A model generated the notes under the pieces. It worked only from the letters and a program-made list of their open reading frames with translations. It ran no database searches and was not told the DNA's origin. A DNA stretch of 64,000 nucleotides from NCBI RefSeq assembly GCF_014137855.1, contig NZ_JACGWT010000001.1:248001-312000 (forward strand). The letters run 5' to 3'. This DNA comes from Microlunatus kandeliicorticis. Its GTDB lineage: Bacteria; Actinomycetota; Actinomycetes; Propionibacteriales; Propionibacteriaceae. How positions within the stretch are numbered: position 1 is the stretch's first letter; every line of letters begins with the position of its first letter. This document shows, piece after piece, positions 41,964 through 50,967 of the stretch. Position numbers and translations under genes: made by a program.

Positions 41964-42680
41964 GTGCCGGCGTGTTCCCCGTCCCCCCTGCCCCGCGGTG
42001 GTCACCGACCGGAGTTCCCGCGACGGCTGACCGCCTGGTCGGTCGGGCTGGTCGCCGTCGGCGTCCTGCTGGCGGGCTGCAGCGGCAACACCCCGGACGC
42101 CGGCGGCACCCCGACCCCGACGAGCCCCACCAGCGGGAGCGGATCGCCGACCTCGGCTCCGACGAGCGTCACCCCGCCACCGGCCACCGGGTCCTCGGGC
42201 AGCGGGGCCACCGGGACGCCCGCCAGCACCCCGGTCGCGCCGCCCACCCCGGGCAGCGTCACCAGCACGGTGTCACCCAGCGCCGTCCCGACGAAGTCGC
42301 CGGTGGCGATCGACAAGCCCGCCACCGTGAACGCGGTCCGGGTCCAGGTGACCGGACAGAAGTCGATCACCTCGAAGGCCCAGGGCCCGGGAGAGGTGGC
42401 GGGGCCGGCGGTCGCCCTCACCTTCACGGTGACGAACACCGGGAACCGACGGGTCGGGCTCTCCACGGTGGTGATCAACGTGTCCGATGCGGCCGGCGCC
42501 CCGGCGTCACAGATGACCGCGAGCCCGGCGCGCCCGTTCTCGGGCTCGCTCGCGCCCGGTGCCAAGGCGACCGGTGTGTACGTCTACAACATCGCCCAGA
42601 GCGCGCGCGGCAAGATCAGGATCGAGGTCTCGGTCGCGCCGACCCTGCCCACCGTCGTCTTCGTCGGCCGGGCGATCTGA
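41964..42680 (+). CDS. Lipoprotein with an Ig-like C-terminal domain
   Basis: A 238-aa putative lipoprotein. The lipobox LLAGC places the modified Cys at about residue 39. A long Thr/Ser/Pro/Gly-rich linker (40-112) spans the wall, followed by a compact beta-rich domain (115-238) with 'VALTFTVTNTGNRRVGLSTVVINVSD' and 'SLAPGAKATGVYVYNI', the arrangement of DUF4352-like domains. Function unknown. GTG 41964 has AAAGGA seven bases before it. The following GT2 gene starts only 3 bp after its stop, so they are one transcript. Confidence 0.8.
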   Translation: MPACSPSPLPRGGHRPEFPRRLTAWSVGLVAVGVLLAGCSGNTPDAGGTPTPTSPTSGSGSPTSAPTSVTPPPATGSSGSGATGTPASTPVAPPTPGSVTSTVSPSAVPTKSPVAIDKPATVNAVRVQVTGQKSITSKAQGPGEVAGPAVALTFTVTNTGNRRVGLSTVVINVSDAAGAPASQMTASPARPFSGSLAPGAKATGVYVYNIAQSARGKIRIEVSVAPTLPTVVFVGRAI

Positions 42681-42683
42681 GCC

Positions 42684-43664
42684 GTGGCCCACCCTGAGGG
42701 CCGGCTCGCGGTGGTGATCGTCAACTACGGGTCGCACGCCCTGCTCGAGGAGCTCCAGCTCCCGCAGGTCCCGTGGCTGGAGGTCGTCGTCGTCGACAAC
42801 CTGCACACCCCCGCGTCGCGCGAAGCCGCTCTCGCGCTCTGTTCGGCGCGGGGCTGGACCTGTCTGCCCCAGCCGGCCAACCTCGGCTTCGGCGGTGGGG
42901 TGAACGCCGGCCTGCGGTACGCCCGCGAGCGCGGATTCGCCTGCTTCCTGCTGCTCAACCCGGACGCCCGCATGACCCCGGAGGCGTTGTCGGTGCTGCG
43001 TGACCGCTGCCTCCAGCGTCCCGACGCGCTGATCAGCCCGGTGATGGTCACCAGCACCGGGCGGCGCTACTTCCGCGGATCGCAGCTCGACCTGCGCAGC
43101 GGGCGGACGCGCGGCGGGTGGTCCGGGTCCTCGACGCCGGAAGGGTCGCGACCCGGTGGTGAGGGCGAGCCGACCGGCCGGTGGGTCGACTGGCTGACCG
43201 GTGCCTGCCTGGCCTTCCACCGCGACGTCCTCGACCACCTCGACGGGTTCGACGAGCCCTACTTCCTCTACTGGGAAGACGTCGACTTCAGCGTCCGGGC
43301 GGTGCGCGCCGGACTCTCGCTGGTACTGCTCGAGGACCTGACGGTCGTCCACGACGAGGGCGGGACCCACCGCGACGCGCACTCCGGCCGTGACCGCGAC
43401 GACGTCAAGTCGGCCGTCTACTACCGCTACAACTGCCGGAACCGACTGCTGTTCGGGGCGCGCCACCTGGACCGCGGCGGGCTCGTGCGCTGGATCGTGC
43501 TGACCCCGCGCGAGAGCTGGCAGATCCTCTGCCGCGGTGGGCGCCGACACCTGCTGACCCACCCCGCGCACCTGCGAGCCGGTGTCCGGGGATCGCTCGA
43601 GGGCATGCTGGTCGCGCTGCGGGCCCTGCTCAGTCGTCGGCGGCCGGGGCCGTCGACGGGGTGA
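42684..43664 (+). CDS. GT2 family glycosyltransferase, rhamnosyltransferase-like
   Basis: A 326-aa inverting GT2 enzyme resembling WbbL/RfbF-type transferases. 'VVIVNYGSHALLEEL' starts the nucleotide-binding fold, 'NLGFGGGVNAGL' and 'LLLNPDARMTPEAL' (metal-binding region) follow, then 'VDWLTGACLAFHRDVL', 'YWEDVDFSVRAVRAG' and a C-terminal 'RYNCRNRLLFGARHL'. These patterns are typical of rhamnosyltransferases that extend a polyprenyl-linked acceptor. The last 35 bp overlap the end of the convergent flippase gene. Confidence 0.85.
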   Translation: MAHPEGRLAVVIVNYGSHALLEELQLPQVPWLEVVVVDNLHTPASREAALALCSARGWTCLPQPANLGFGGGVNAGLRYARERGFACFLLLNPDARMTPEALSVLRDRCLQRPDALISPVMVTSTGRRYFRGSQLDLRSGRTRGGWSGSSTPEGSRPGGEGEPTGRWVDWLTGACLAFHRDVLDHLDGFDEPYFLYWEDVDFSVRAVRAGLSLVLLEDLTVVHDEGGTHRDAHSGRDRDDVKSAVYYRYNCRNRLLFGARHLDRGGLVRWIVLTPRESWQILCRGGRRHLLTHPAHLRAGVRGSLEGMLVALRALLSRRRPGPSTG

Positions 43665-45120
43665 GCGCCTGCCGGCGCGCGGTGCGACGGACGTAGAGCG
43701 CGTTGGCCAGCACCTGGAACAGGCCGACCCCGATCGCCGACCCGATCACCGGACCCATCGCCCCCAGCGGCACCGCGAGAGCGATCGACAGCCCGAGGTT
43801 GACCGGCAGCATGGCCAGGATCATGTAGGCCTGGAAGCGGAGACCGGGCGGGTCGGTCAGGAACATCCCCAGCGGGTACTTCGCCGCCTGGAAGACCATC
43901 AGCACCGCGAACGCGACCAGCAGCCCGACGGGCAGCGTGATGGCGCCACCGCTGGCCAACCGCGCCAGCAGCCCCGAGCAGAGCGCGACGACGACCGCGA
44001 CCAGCGCGGCGGTTCCCGCGAAGACCAGCGACATCCGGAATGCCGAACCGGCGTCGCGCCGGCCCCGCGCCCGGTCCTTGGCGAAGATCGGCCACAGTGC
44101 GACCCCGGCGGCGCTGGTGACGGCCCAGATGGGGGTGAACATCTGCGAGGCGAGGTTGTAGCGCGGCAGCTCGGCCAGGCGCCCGACGTGGCTGAGGACG
44201 AGGCGGTCGGTCTGCATCGCGATCGGCAGCGCGATCATCTGGATGAGCATGGGCCAGGCGGTCGAGAAGACCGGGGCCCCGCGGACCGTGCGCAGTCGGG
44301 GTGCGGCGCGCACAGCCCTGCCCAGCGTCGGCGTGATCATCCTGGCCGCCGCCAGCGTGGTGGCGATCGAGAGCACGAGGGTCGCCGCGAAGGCCACGAC
44401 AGCCACGTACCCCCCGCCCGGCAGACCGAGCGTCACCATGGCGACCAGCACCAGCAGCACGATCGGGGTCTGCAACCCGACGGTCAGCACGGTGACGTGG
44501 TTCCTGCCGAGTCCGCTGAGGATCCGTTGTCCCACGCCGAGGGGCACCGTGATCCCGATCAGGGCCAGACACCACGCGGCCGCGGCCGGCCCGGAGACCG
44601 GATCGAGCCCGCCGCCCAGCAGCAGCGGCCAGATCCCGAGCAGCGTGATGATCACGCTGACCAGCACGATCACGGCCGCGGAGAGCGTCAGCAACCGCAG
44701 CGAGGTGATCAGGGTCCGACGCAGCCGGTCGTCGTCGCGCGGGTTCTCGGACTGGGCGACCACGTTCATGATCGCGGCCGAGATGCCGAGGTCGGCGAAG
44801 GGCAGCAGCGTGCCGATGCCGACCAGCAGCCCGTACTGCCCGAAGGCGGCCGTGCCGTAGTTCTCGATCACCAGGCGCGTCACCACGATCCCCAGCAGGG
44901 CGCTCACCGGCAGCACGAGGATGCGGGCACCCGCGCTCTTGCCGACGCTCCGCCAGACAGTCCGGGCTCCCCGCCGGCCCGTCGCCGGGGCGGCGGCCGG
45001 TTCGCTCGTCGGCGGTGCCAGGCTCTCGACGGCCTCGGTCGCCACCAGGTCCTGGTCGGCGTCCGCGGTCCCGTTCACCGTCTCCTGCCCGGTCTCGGGG
45101 ATCCCGCCCGGCGGTTTCAT
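43630..45120 (-). CDS. Wzx-like oligosaccharide flippase (second)
   Basis: A 496-aa multi-pass protein of the MOP superfamily, with about 13 hydrophobic segments after a polar 55-residue start. 'GTAAFGQYGLLVGIGTLLPFADLG' is the usual helix 1-2 entry and 'SHVGRLAELPRYNLASQMF' the central loop. It is distinct from the flippase at 4290-5846. ATG 45120 overlaps the GT4 stop (ATGA). The neighbours GT4, Wzz-like and Wzy-like genes form a coupled unit 48998 to 43630. Confidence 0.88.
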   Translation of the reverse strand: MKPPGGIPETGQETVNGTADADQDLVATEAVESLAPPTSEPAAAPATGRRGARTVWRSVGKSAGARILVLPVSALLGIVVTRLVIENYGTAAFGQYGLLVGIGTLLPFADLGISAAIMNVVAQSENPRDDDRLRRTLITSLRLLTLSAAVIVLVSVIITLLGIWPLLLGGGLDPVSGPAAAAWCLALIGITVPLGVGQRILSGLGRNHVTVLTVGLQTPIVLLVLVAMVTLGLPGGGYVAVVAFAATLVLSIATTLAAARMITPTLGRAVRAAPRLRTVRGAPVFSTAWPMLIQMIALPIAMQTDRLVLSHVGRLAELPRYNLASQMFTPIWAVTSAAGVALWPIFAKDRARGRRDAGSAFRMSLVFAGTAALVAVVVALCSGLLARLASGGAITLPVGLLVAFAVLMVFQAAKYPLGMFLTDPPGLRFQAYMILAMLPVNLGLSIALAVPLGAMGPVIGSAIGVGLFQVLANALYVRRTARRQALTPSTAPAADD

Positions 45121-46271
45121 GCGTCCGCCCGGTGCTCTGCCGGCTCGTCGGGCAGCAGCCACTCGTCCGCGGTCCGTCGGCCGTCGACCGCGGGCAGGTC
45201 GCCGAGGACGTCCCCGGCGCTGCGGCCCTCGGTGAGAGCAGCCACCACGGCCTGCGCCAGCAGCTCCGGTCCGCAGTCCGGGTCGAGCACGCGGTGGCCG
45301 TGTCCGGCCAGCCAGTCGGCCAGCCCGGTCTCGGTGGAGGCGACCACGGCGCACCCGTGCGCCAGGCCCTCGACCACCGGGAGGCCGACCTGCTCCCGCC
45401 AGCGCGGAGAACGCTGCGAGAGCAGCACGGCGACGGAGGCGCTCCGCTGCGCCGCGTGGATCTCGGCCCGCGGCGGGTCGACGACGACCTCGACGCTCCC
45501 GGCGACCGCGGGCCGCGCGGCCGCGTCCCGGACCTCCGGCAGGAGGTCTCCGGCACCCAGCACCAGGAGCCGGGCCGACGGCCGGGCCGCGAGCACTCCG
45601 GGCCAGGCCGCCAGCAGCTGGGTGATGCCCTTGCGCGAATGGAGCGCTCCGACGAACAGCACGCGATCGGCGTCGCGATCCCGGGGTGGGCAGGTGCACG
45701 GCGCGGGCAGCGCCGGCAGAGTCCGCTGGGCCACGCCGCGCAGCGCCGGACCCAGGCGGCGACGATAGAGCGACTCGGCGCCGGGGGTGCCGAAGGCGAG
45801 GCGATCCAGGCTTGCCGCGAGCAGTTGGGCACCGGCGAGCTGACCGGCCAGCTTCACCCGCCGCTTCGCGGCGGTGACCGCCCCGGCCCCCCGGACGAGC
45901 TGCGCACGGGCGGCCCGGTCGAACGGGTCGCGGTTCTCGATCGCGTAGCTGACCACCTGGAGCGGTCGACCGCGCAGTTTCCGCAGCCGGGCGGCCGCGA
46001 CCACCGCCAGTGACCGGGGCAGCGCGTCGAGCTGGAGTGGTTCGTTCACCTCGACCGCGGTGACCCGCGGGTTGCGGAGCAGTGCCGTCAGCACGGCCGG
46101 CGGGCTCGTCGGGTGCAGATCGAGTCCCTCGGCCAGGCTCGGATCGAAGTCGTAACGGCGCCGTCCGTAGAGGATGCTGGCCGGACGGAAGTCGCGGGCG
46201 CGTTCCAGATGGGCGGTGCGGAGCACCGTGTAGCTGCGCGCGCGGGGGTGGCGGAGCGTGGCGGGGGGCAT
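45117..46271 (-). CDS. GT4-like glycosyltransferase
   Basis: A 384-aa GT-B-like protein. The C-terminal half has 'DADRVLFVGALHSRKGITQLLAAWPGVL' and 'WREQVGLPVVEGLAHGCAVVASTETGLADWL', the glycosyltransferase family 4 donor block; the N-terminal half is divergent, with 'VEVNEPLQLDALP' and 'SYAIENRDPF'. Donor and acceptor unknown. ATG 46271 is 10 bp after the Wzz-like stop at 46282. It overlaps the flippase start by ATGA. Confidence 0.8.
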   Translation of the reverse strand: MPPATLRHPRARSYTVLRTAHLERARDFRPASILYGRRRYDFDPSLAEGLDLHPTSPPAVLTALLRNPRVTAVEVNEPLQLDALPRSLAVVAAARLRKLRGRPLQVVSYAIENRDPFDRAARAQLVRGAGAVTAAKRRVKLAGQLAGAQLLAASLDRLAFGTPGAESLYRRRLGPALRGVAQRTLPALPAPCTCPPRDRDADRVLFVGALHSRKGITQLLAAWPGVLAARPSARLLVLGAGDLLPEVRDAAARPAVAGSVEVVVDPPRAEIHAAQRSASVAVLLSQRSPRWREQVGLPVVEGLAHGCAVVASTETGLADWLAGHGHRVLDPDCGPELLAQAVVAALTEGRSAGDVLGDLPAVDGRRTADEWLLPDEPAEHRADA

Positions 46272-46281
46272 GGACCGGTGC

Positions 46282-47655
46282 TCAGCTCGTGGAGTGCGCC
46301 GGCGCGAAGGTCGTGTCCGCTCGGGACGGCGCGAACCGGGGCTGCTTCCGGGAGGTCGTCAGCACCACCCCCGACGCCGCGACCCCGGCCAGCCCGAGGA
46401 CCTGGACCGCGCGGGACAGCTCGTCGCGCTGGGTGAGGTCCGCGTCGGCGACGACCAGCGTGGCGTCGCTGAAGGACCCGAGGACCACCGGATCGACGAC
46501 GGTGAGCACGGCGCCGGCGTCGAGGATGACCACCTCGTAACGCCGGCCGAGGTCGTCCAGCACCGCTCGGAGCGCGGACCCCTCGACTGTGTGGCGAGCG
46601 CCGTGTCGCTCGCCCGGGGCGGCATCGGCCTCTGCGGTGTGCCCGGAGCCGAGCACGTCGTAGGCCGTCCCGGGCGCCCTGACCACGGCGTCGCCGACCG
46701 GGTGCTGCCCGCTGAGCACGTCGGCCAGACCGGCCTCGGCGCGAGCGGGGAGCGGTCGCTCGTTCGCGGGACGCCGCAGCTGGGTGTCGACGACCACCAC
46801 GGGTCGGCCCTGGTCGGCCAGCACCCGCGCGATCTGGTGGGCGACCACCGAGCTCCCGCAGTCCGGGGTCGGCGCGGTGACCATCAGCCGCGTCGGGCCG
46901 TCGCCGCGGAGCAGCACCGACACCGACTCGGCCAGCCGGCTGTCGGCCGCCGAGGCGGTCGCCCGCGCGCCGGAGGCAGTCGGCGCGCTCCGACCGATCG
47001 TGGCGAGCAGCGGGACGCCGACCGTGCGGGCCACGACCCCGGGGGTCCGCACCCGGTCGTCCTGGCCGGTGAGCAGCAGCACCAGCGCCGCTCCGACGGC
47101 GAGCCCGACGACGGCGCCGAGCACCACGTCGCGGCTGGTCCGGGGCGCCGAGGGCCCGGACGGCGGCTGCGCGGTCTCGATGGTCTGGACCGAGAGCAGG
47201 CTCTGACCGGTCGTACCCCGAGGGCCGATCGCATCGATCAGGTCGACGAACTGGTCACCGACGGCGTTGGCGATCCGTGCCGCTCGTGCCGGGTCCGGGT
47301 CGGTGACCTCGAGCTGGAGCACGACGGTGCCGCGCGGAGTGGTGGCCACCACACGCTTCTGGAGCTGGCTCACGGTGTCGGTGAGGCCGAGCTGCTCGAT
47401 CACCGGTCGCAACACCCGGGCCGAGGTGGCCAGCTCGCCGAAGGACTGCATCTGGTTGGTCGTGTAGGCCGCGCCCTGCTGCAGCTGGTTGGGTGAGTTG
47501 GCGCCGTTGAAGGTCACGTACTCCTGCCGCGTCGCCGTGTACTGCTTCTGCTGGGTCAGGGTCAGCCCGAGCACGGCGACCGCTCCCAGCACGGTGCAGA
47601 CCAGCACCAGCAGGGCTCGGCGGCCCCGCGTCCGGAGCAGGGAGATCGGGGTCAT
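46282..47655 (-). CDS. Wzz/BY-kinase-like chain-length protein with degenerate P-loop
   Basis: A 457-aa protein. TM1 is about 13-34, a periplasmic-type region with Gln-rich 'TTNQMQSFGELATSARVL' follows, TM2 is about 176-196, then a cytoplasmic ATPase-like domain. In bacterial tyrosine kinases this domain has a Walker A with GKT/S. Here the equivalent (residues 260-270, TAPTPDCGSSV) has no lysine. The Walker A'-like VVVVDTQLRRP (D290) is retained, and no Tyr-rich tail exists. It probably works as a copolymerase without kinase activity. ATG 47655 overlaps the polymerase stop (ATGA). Confidence 0.8.
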   Translation of the reverse strand: MTPISLLRTRGRRALLVLVCTVLGAVAVLGLTLTQQKQYTATRQEYVTFNGANSPNQLQQGAAYTTNQMQSFGELATSARVLRPVIEQLGLTDTVSQLQKRVVATTPRGTVVLQLEVTDPDPARAARIANAVGDQFVDLIDAIGPRGTTGQSLLSVQTIETAQPPSGPSAPRTSRDVVLGAVVGLAVGAALVLLLTGQDDRVRTPGVVARTVGVPLLATIGRSAPTASGARATASAADSRLAESVSVLLRGDGPTRLMVTAPTPDCGSSVVAHQIARVLADQGRPVVVVDTQLRRPANERPLPARAEAGLADVLSGQHPVGDAVVRAPGTAYDVLGSGHTAEADAAPGERHGARHTVEGSALRAVLDDLGRRYEVVILDAGAVLTVVDPVVLGSFSDATLVVADADLTQRDELSRAVQVLGLAGVAASGVVLTTSRKQPRFAPSRADTTFAPAHSTS

Positions 47656-48998
47656 CGGCGTGCTCCTGACACTCGGGGGAACGACGGGGGTGCGGTCAGC
47701 ACCGGGGTGGCGGCGTCGCGTGCTCGGACCGGCACCGTGAACGGGATCGCCGGTCGGCGCCGCGGCGAGCGTCGTGCGCCGGTCTCGAGCTCGGTGGCCG
47801 CGAGCCCGACCACGAACCAGGCGACCAGCGCGTACTGGGTGATGAAGGCCACCGTGAAGAAGGCGGGCACCAGGGCGATCACCGCGATCGTCGCCGCGCC
47901 CGCACGCCGCTGCACGGCGCGCAGGACAGCACCGGCGAGCAGGACGAGCAGCACCAGCACCGGGACCCAGCCGTAGGTCAGGCCCGTCAGCAACGCCGCG
48001 TTGTCGATCGAGGCGAACCCGCCGTAGGACGGCGTGCCGGTCGACGACAGGGAGTACTGCGAGGTGAGGCCGAAGGGACTCATCGCCGTGACCAGGTCGA
48101 GCAGCCGACCGCGGTAGGCCGCGCTGTTCGTGGCCTCGGCACCGGACTCGACGAACACCGTGCGCAACAGCACCAGCAGGACGGCCCCACCGACGACGAG
48201 GCCACCGCCCAGGATCACCCGCAGACGTCGCCCGAGCCCGTGTCGCAGACAGACCACGCTGAGCAGGACGGCCAGGATGCAGCACACCATCCCGGTCCGC
48301 GAGAGGGTGACCGCTGCCGCCGCGGCCATCACCGCGACCAGCGCGAGGCGGACGGCCGGCCGGAACCGGCTGCTCAGGGCCAGCGCCACCCCGACGGCCA
48401 TCGACGACCCCAACGCGAGCGAGTGGCCGAAGGCACCTTCCGCGCGGGGGAGTCCGGCCCGCGTCTGGATCGTGCCCCAGACCGACAGGAGGTCGGCGTC
48501 GCCGAAGCGGAGATAGGTGGTGAACGGGTTCAGACCCGTCACGAACTCGACCACGGCGAGTGCGCCGGCGAGACCGAAGACCACGGCCACCAGTCCGTTC
48601 AGCCATCCGGCGTCGACCGAACGCCCCACCAGCCGCCCGGCCAGGTAGGCGAAGCCGTAGACCGTGACCGCGGTGAAGGCGGGCGTCAGGCCGATCATCC
48701 CGAATCCGAGCTCGACCGCGACGACGAACAGCAGGGCCACCCCGACCAGGTCCGGCAGGCTCCAGACGTGCCGGGAGCGGCGGAGCAGCAGGGCGACCAC
48801 CACGGCGCCGGCGGCGACGCTGGCCGGCTGCCAGTAGGCGATCACCGTCACACCGAGCCAGATCGGGACGAAGGCGAAGGTGACCACCAGGACCGCCGCA
48901 GCCAGTCGGGGCCACCGCCGCAGCGCCACCACTCCGAGCACGCCGAGCGCCGCCAGTGCGGCGTACGCCAGCAGGCGGTCGAGTTCGGTGGCCGACAT
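47652..48998 (-). CDS. Wzy-like O-antigen polymerase
   Basis: A 448-aa membrane protein with 11-12 hydrophobic segments and a large loop (about 200-290), the plan of Wzy/O-antigen polymerases and ligases. 'RAGLPRAEGAFGHSLALGSSMA' matches the Wzy_C-type block with its conserved Arg and His. It would join repeat units on undecaprenyl diphosphate at the outer membrane face. ATG 48998 is the first gene of the leftward unit; an upstream GTG extension lacks a ribosome site. Confidence 0.85.
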   Translation of the reverse strand: MSATELDRLLAYAALAALGVLGVVALRRWPRLAAAVLVVTFAFVPIWLGVTVIAYWQPASVAAGAVVVALLLRRSRHVWSLPDLVGVALLFVVAVELGFGMIGLTPAFTAVTVYGFAYLAGRLVGRSVDAGWLNGLVAVVFGLAGALAVVEFVTGLNPFTTYLRFGDADLLSVWGTIQTRAGLPRAEGAFGHSLALGSSMAVGVALALSSRFRPAVRLALVAVMAAAAAVTLSRTGMVCCILAVLLSVVCLRHGLGRRLRVILGGGLVVGGAVLLVLLRTVFVESGAEATNSAAYRGRLLDLVTAMSPFGLTSQYSLSSTGTPSYGGFASIDNAALLTGLTYGWVPVLVLLVLLAGAVLRAVQRRAGAATIAVIALVPAFFTVAFITQYALVAWFVVGLAATELETGARRSPRRRPAIPFTVPVRARDAATPVLTAPPSFPRVSGARR

Positions 48999-49019
48999 CT
49001 GTCTGTTCCGTCCTGCACG

Positions 49020-49042
49020 CGAGATCGTCTCGGGCGATCTTA
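49020..49042 (-). promoter_or_regulatory. Promoter of the wzy-wzz-GT4-wzx unit
   Basis: TAAGAT (minus strand, 49042-49037) is a -10 candidate 39 bp before ATG 48998. A small palindrome CGAGA-TCG-TCTCG (49020-49032) lies at the expected start point. Confidence 0.45.
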
Positions 49043-49158
49043 GACTCCGCGCCGTCGCTCGACCGCGCTCTGACGAGGCCACGGAGGAATTCCGGGAACG
49101 ATCTCAGCTTTCCCGGCCGCGCCATTCCGCTGCACCGGCATTTCGATACCGGGACCGT

Positions 49159-49164
49159 TAGAAT
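49159..49164 (+). promoter_or_regulatory. -10 element of the second Wzz/BY-kinase-like gene
   Basis: TAGAAT within CCGTTAGAATCC on the plus strand, about 95 bp before ATG 49267. No -35 match was visible. Confidence 0.4.
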
Positions 49165-49266
49165 CCCCGATCGGACTCCGGCCTTTCGCGCGCCCCGTTT
49201 CAGCGTGGACCGGCAGTGGACGGCACCCGACAACCAGCTCCCCTGGTCCCGGAAGGATCGATCGCG

Positions 49267-50655
49267 ATGGGTCTTCGCCCCTTTCTGCGGGCACTGCGGC
49301 GGCGCTGGGTCGCGCTGCTGATCGCGGTCGTGATCGGGCTGGCTGCCGGTGTGGCCGCTTTCGTCGTCGTCCCTCAGCGCTGGACCAGCACGGTGACCTT
49401 CTACGTGGCGACCACGGCCGCCAGCAGCGGCGCCGTCGACACCGGCCAGTTCGCGCAGAACCGGGTCGCTTCCTACGGCGCCATCCTCACCAGCGAACGC
49501 GTCGCCCAGCTGGTCAGCCGGCGCAGCGGTGTCCCCGTCGACTCGGTCCGCGGCCACCTGGCCTCCACCTACAACCAGAACACGGTGCTGGTCACCGGGA
49601 TCGCCACCGCAGCCGACGCGGCGACCGCGCAGCGGATGGCCACCGCGCTGGTCGAGGTGTTCCCGGGCCTGGTCGAGGGCCTGGACAACCAGAACAAGAA
49701 CGGGGTGGGGGTCGACGTCGCGCTCGTCTCCGGCCCGCAGTCGTCGACCGGGCCGGTGTTCCCGGTGCTCTGGCAGTTCGGCCTCGGCGGTCTGTTCCTC
49801 GGACTCGTCGTGGGCGTGGTGGTCGCACTGGTCCAGCAGGCCCGTCGCCCGACCATGGTCGGGGTGGCGGAGACCGAGACGAGCACCGGGCTGCCGGTGC
49901 TCGCGACGGTGCCCGAGGACCCCGTCGTCCAGAGCGGCACCTGGCAGCCGGCACCGGCGTCCGCGCGTGCCGAGGCCTACCGCCAGCTCCGGGCCCAGGT
50001 GCTCGCCCAGCGGGTCGGGTCGGCGGACGAGGCCGGACTGGTCGTCGCCGTGGTGTCGGCGACGGCCGCCGAGGGGCGCACCCAGGTCGCGCTCGGCCTG
50101 GCCGACGCCGTCGCCGAGACCGGGGCCCGGGTGGTCCTCGTCGACGCCGACCTCGATCGCGCGGCGCTGGCCCAGCTCACCGGTGCCCCGACCGAACCAG
50201 GTCTGGTCGAGCTGCTCGGCGCAGCCCGCACGCTCGAGCCGGTGGGCGCGCACGCCGTCGCCCACGACGAGGGCAGCCAGCCGCCCGTCCGCGATCTCGA
50301 GGGTTCACCGCTGAAACTGGTGACCGCCGGGGCACGCACCGAGCGAGCCGGTGACCTGCTCGCGGGCGAGGCATTCGGTGCCGTGCTCGCCGACCTCCGC
50401 CGGAGCTATCAGGTGATCGTGATCGACACCGCTCCGCTGACCACGGCCGACGGGCTCAGCGCCGCCGGCCGCGCCGACTTCGCCGTCGCCGTCGTGGCCG
50501 AGGACCGGACCCGGCGCGACGTCGCGCTCGCTGCGCTGCGCACCGCCGGCACCGCCGGCGTCCGGGTGCTCGGCGTGGTGGTCAACAGGCATCGCGCCGG
50601 CCGGACGGAGCTCCGCCGCTACGAGCGATCGGTGGCGGGCGCCGCCCGACGCTGA
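49267..50655 (+). CDS. Wzz/BY-kinase-like chain-length protein with altered P-loop
   Basis: A 462-aa protein with TM1 (about 14-35), a periplasmic-type region, TM2 (about 171-190) and a cytoplasmic ATPase-like domain. Its Walker A position reads AAEGRTQVA (residues 267-275), so the invariant Lys is Arg271. Walker A' 'VVLVDADLDRAAL' keeps two Asp residues. 'YQVIVIDTAPLTTADGLSAAGRADFAVAVV' is the Walker B-like block. The Tyr cluster of kinases is absent. ATG 49267 has GGAAGGA upstream. It is divergent from the polymerase unit and has the same domain plan as the protein at 46282-47655. Confidence 0.85.
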   Translation: MGLRPFLRALRRRWVALLIAVVIGLAAGVAAFVVVPQRWTSTVTFYVATTAASSGAVDTGQFAQNRVASYGAILTSERVAQLVSRRSGVPVDSVRGHLASTYNQNTVLVTGIATAADAATAQRMATALVEVFPGLVEGLDNQNKNGVGVDVALVSGPQSSTGPVFPVLWQFGLGGLFLGLVVGVVVALVQQARRPTMVGVAETETSTGLPVLATVPEDPVVQSGTWQPAPASARAEAYRQLRAQVLAQRVGSADEAGLVVAVVSATAAEGRTQVALGLADAVAETGARVVLVDADLDRAALAQLTGAPTEPGLVELLGAARTLEPVGAHAVAHDEGSQPPVRDLEGSPLKLVTAGARTERAGDLLAGEAFGAVLADLRRSYQVIVIDTAPLTTADGLSAAGRADFAVAVVAEDRTRRDVALAALRTAGTAGVRVLGVVVNRHRAGRTELRRYERSVAGAARR

Positions 50656-50734
50656 CCACCCGCCCGCCGGGTTCGCCGCGCGCCGCGCCGCCGGCCGCCG
50701 GCGTCGGTGGTCGTCCTCGGACGCCTTCGTCGTC

Positions 50735-50762
50735 GTGCACGTTTTGCCGCGCGATCGTGCAC
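50735..50762. promoter_or_regulatory. GTGCAC-flanked palindrome, site 3
   Basis: GTGCAC (50735-50740) and GTGCAC (50757-50762) with a 16-bp interior containing TGCCG four bases after the first half, as at the GH16 sites. It ends 9 bp before a -35 box, an activator-like position. Confidence 0.6.
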
Positions 50763-50771
50763 ACAGCGTCA

Positions 50772-50801
50772 TTGTTGGGCCGGCGGGGCCGTTGCTAGCG
50801 T
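50772..50801 (+). promoter_or_regulatory. Promoter of the secreted beta-helix protein
   Basis: TTGTTG (50772-50777) and TAGCGT (50796-50801) with an 18-bp spacer. The start would be near 50808, leaving about 160 nt of leader before GTG 50968. I see no gene in 50656-50967. Confidence 0.55.
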
Positions 50802-50967
50802 TCAGAACACCCGATCGGACGGTGTGGTGACACCACCGGCGGCGAGGAAGTCCTAGGGGAAACGGGACGGCTTCTCTCGCGATCGATGCGGGCACGGGGA
50901 TTCAGGGGATCGGGGACCGACCACGTCCGTCGGCCGAAGCTCGGCCCAATCGCGAGGAACAACTCCC

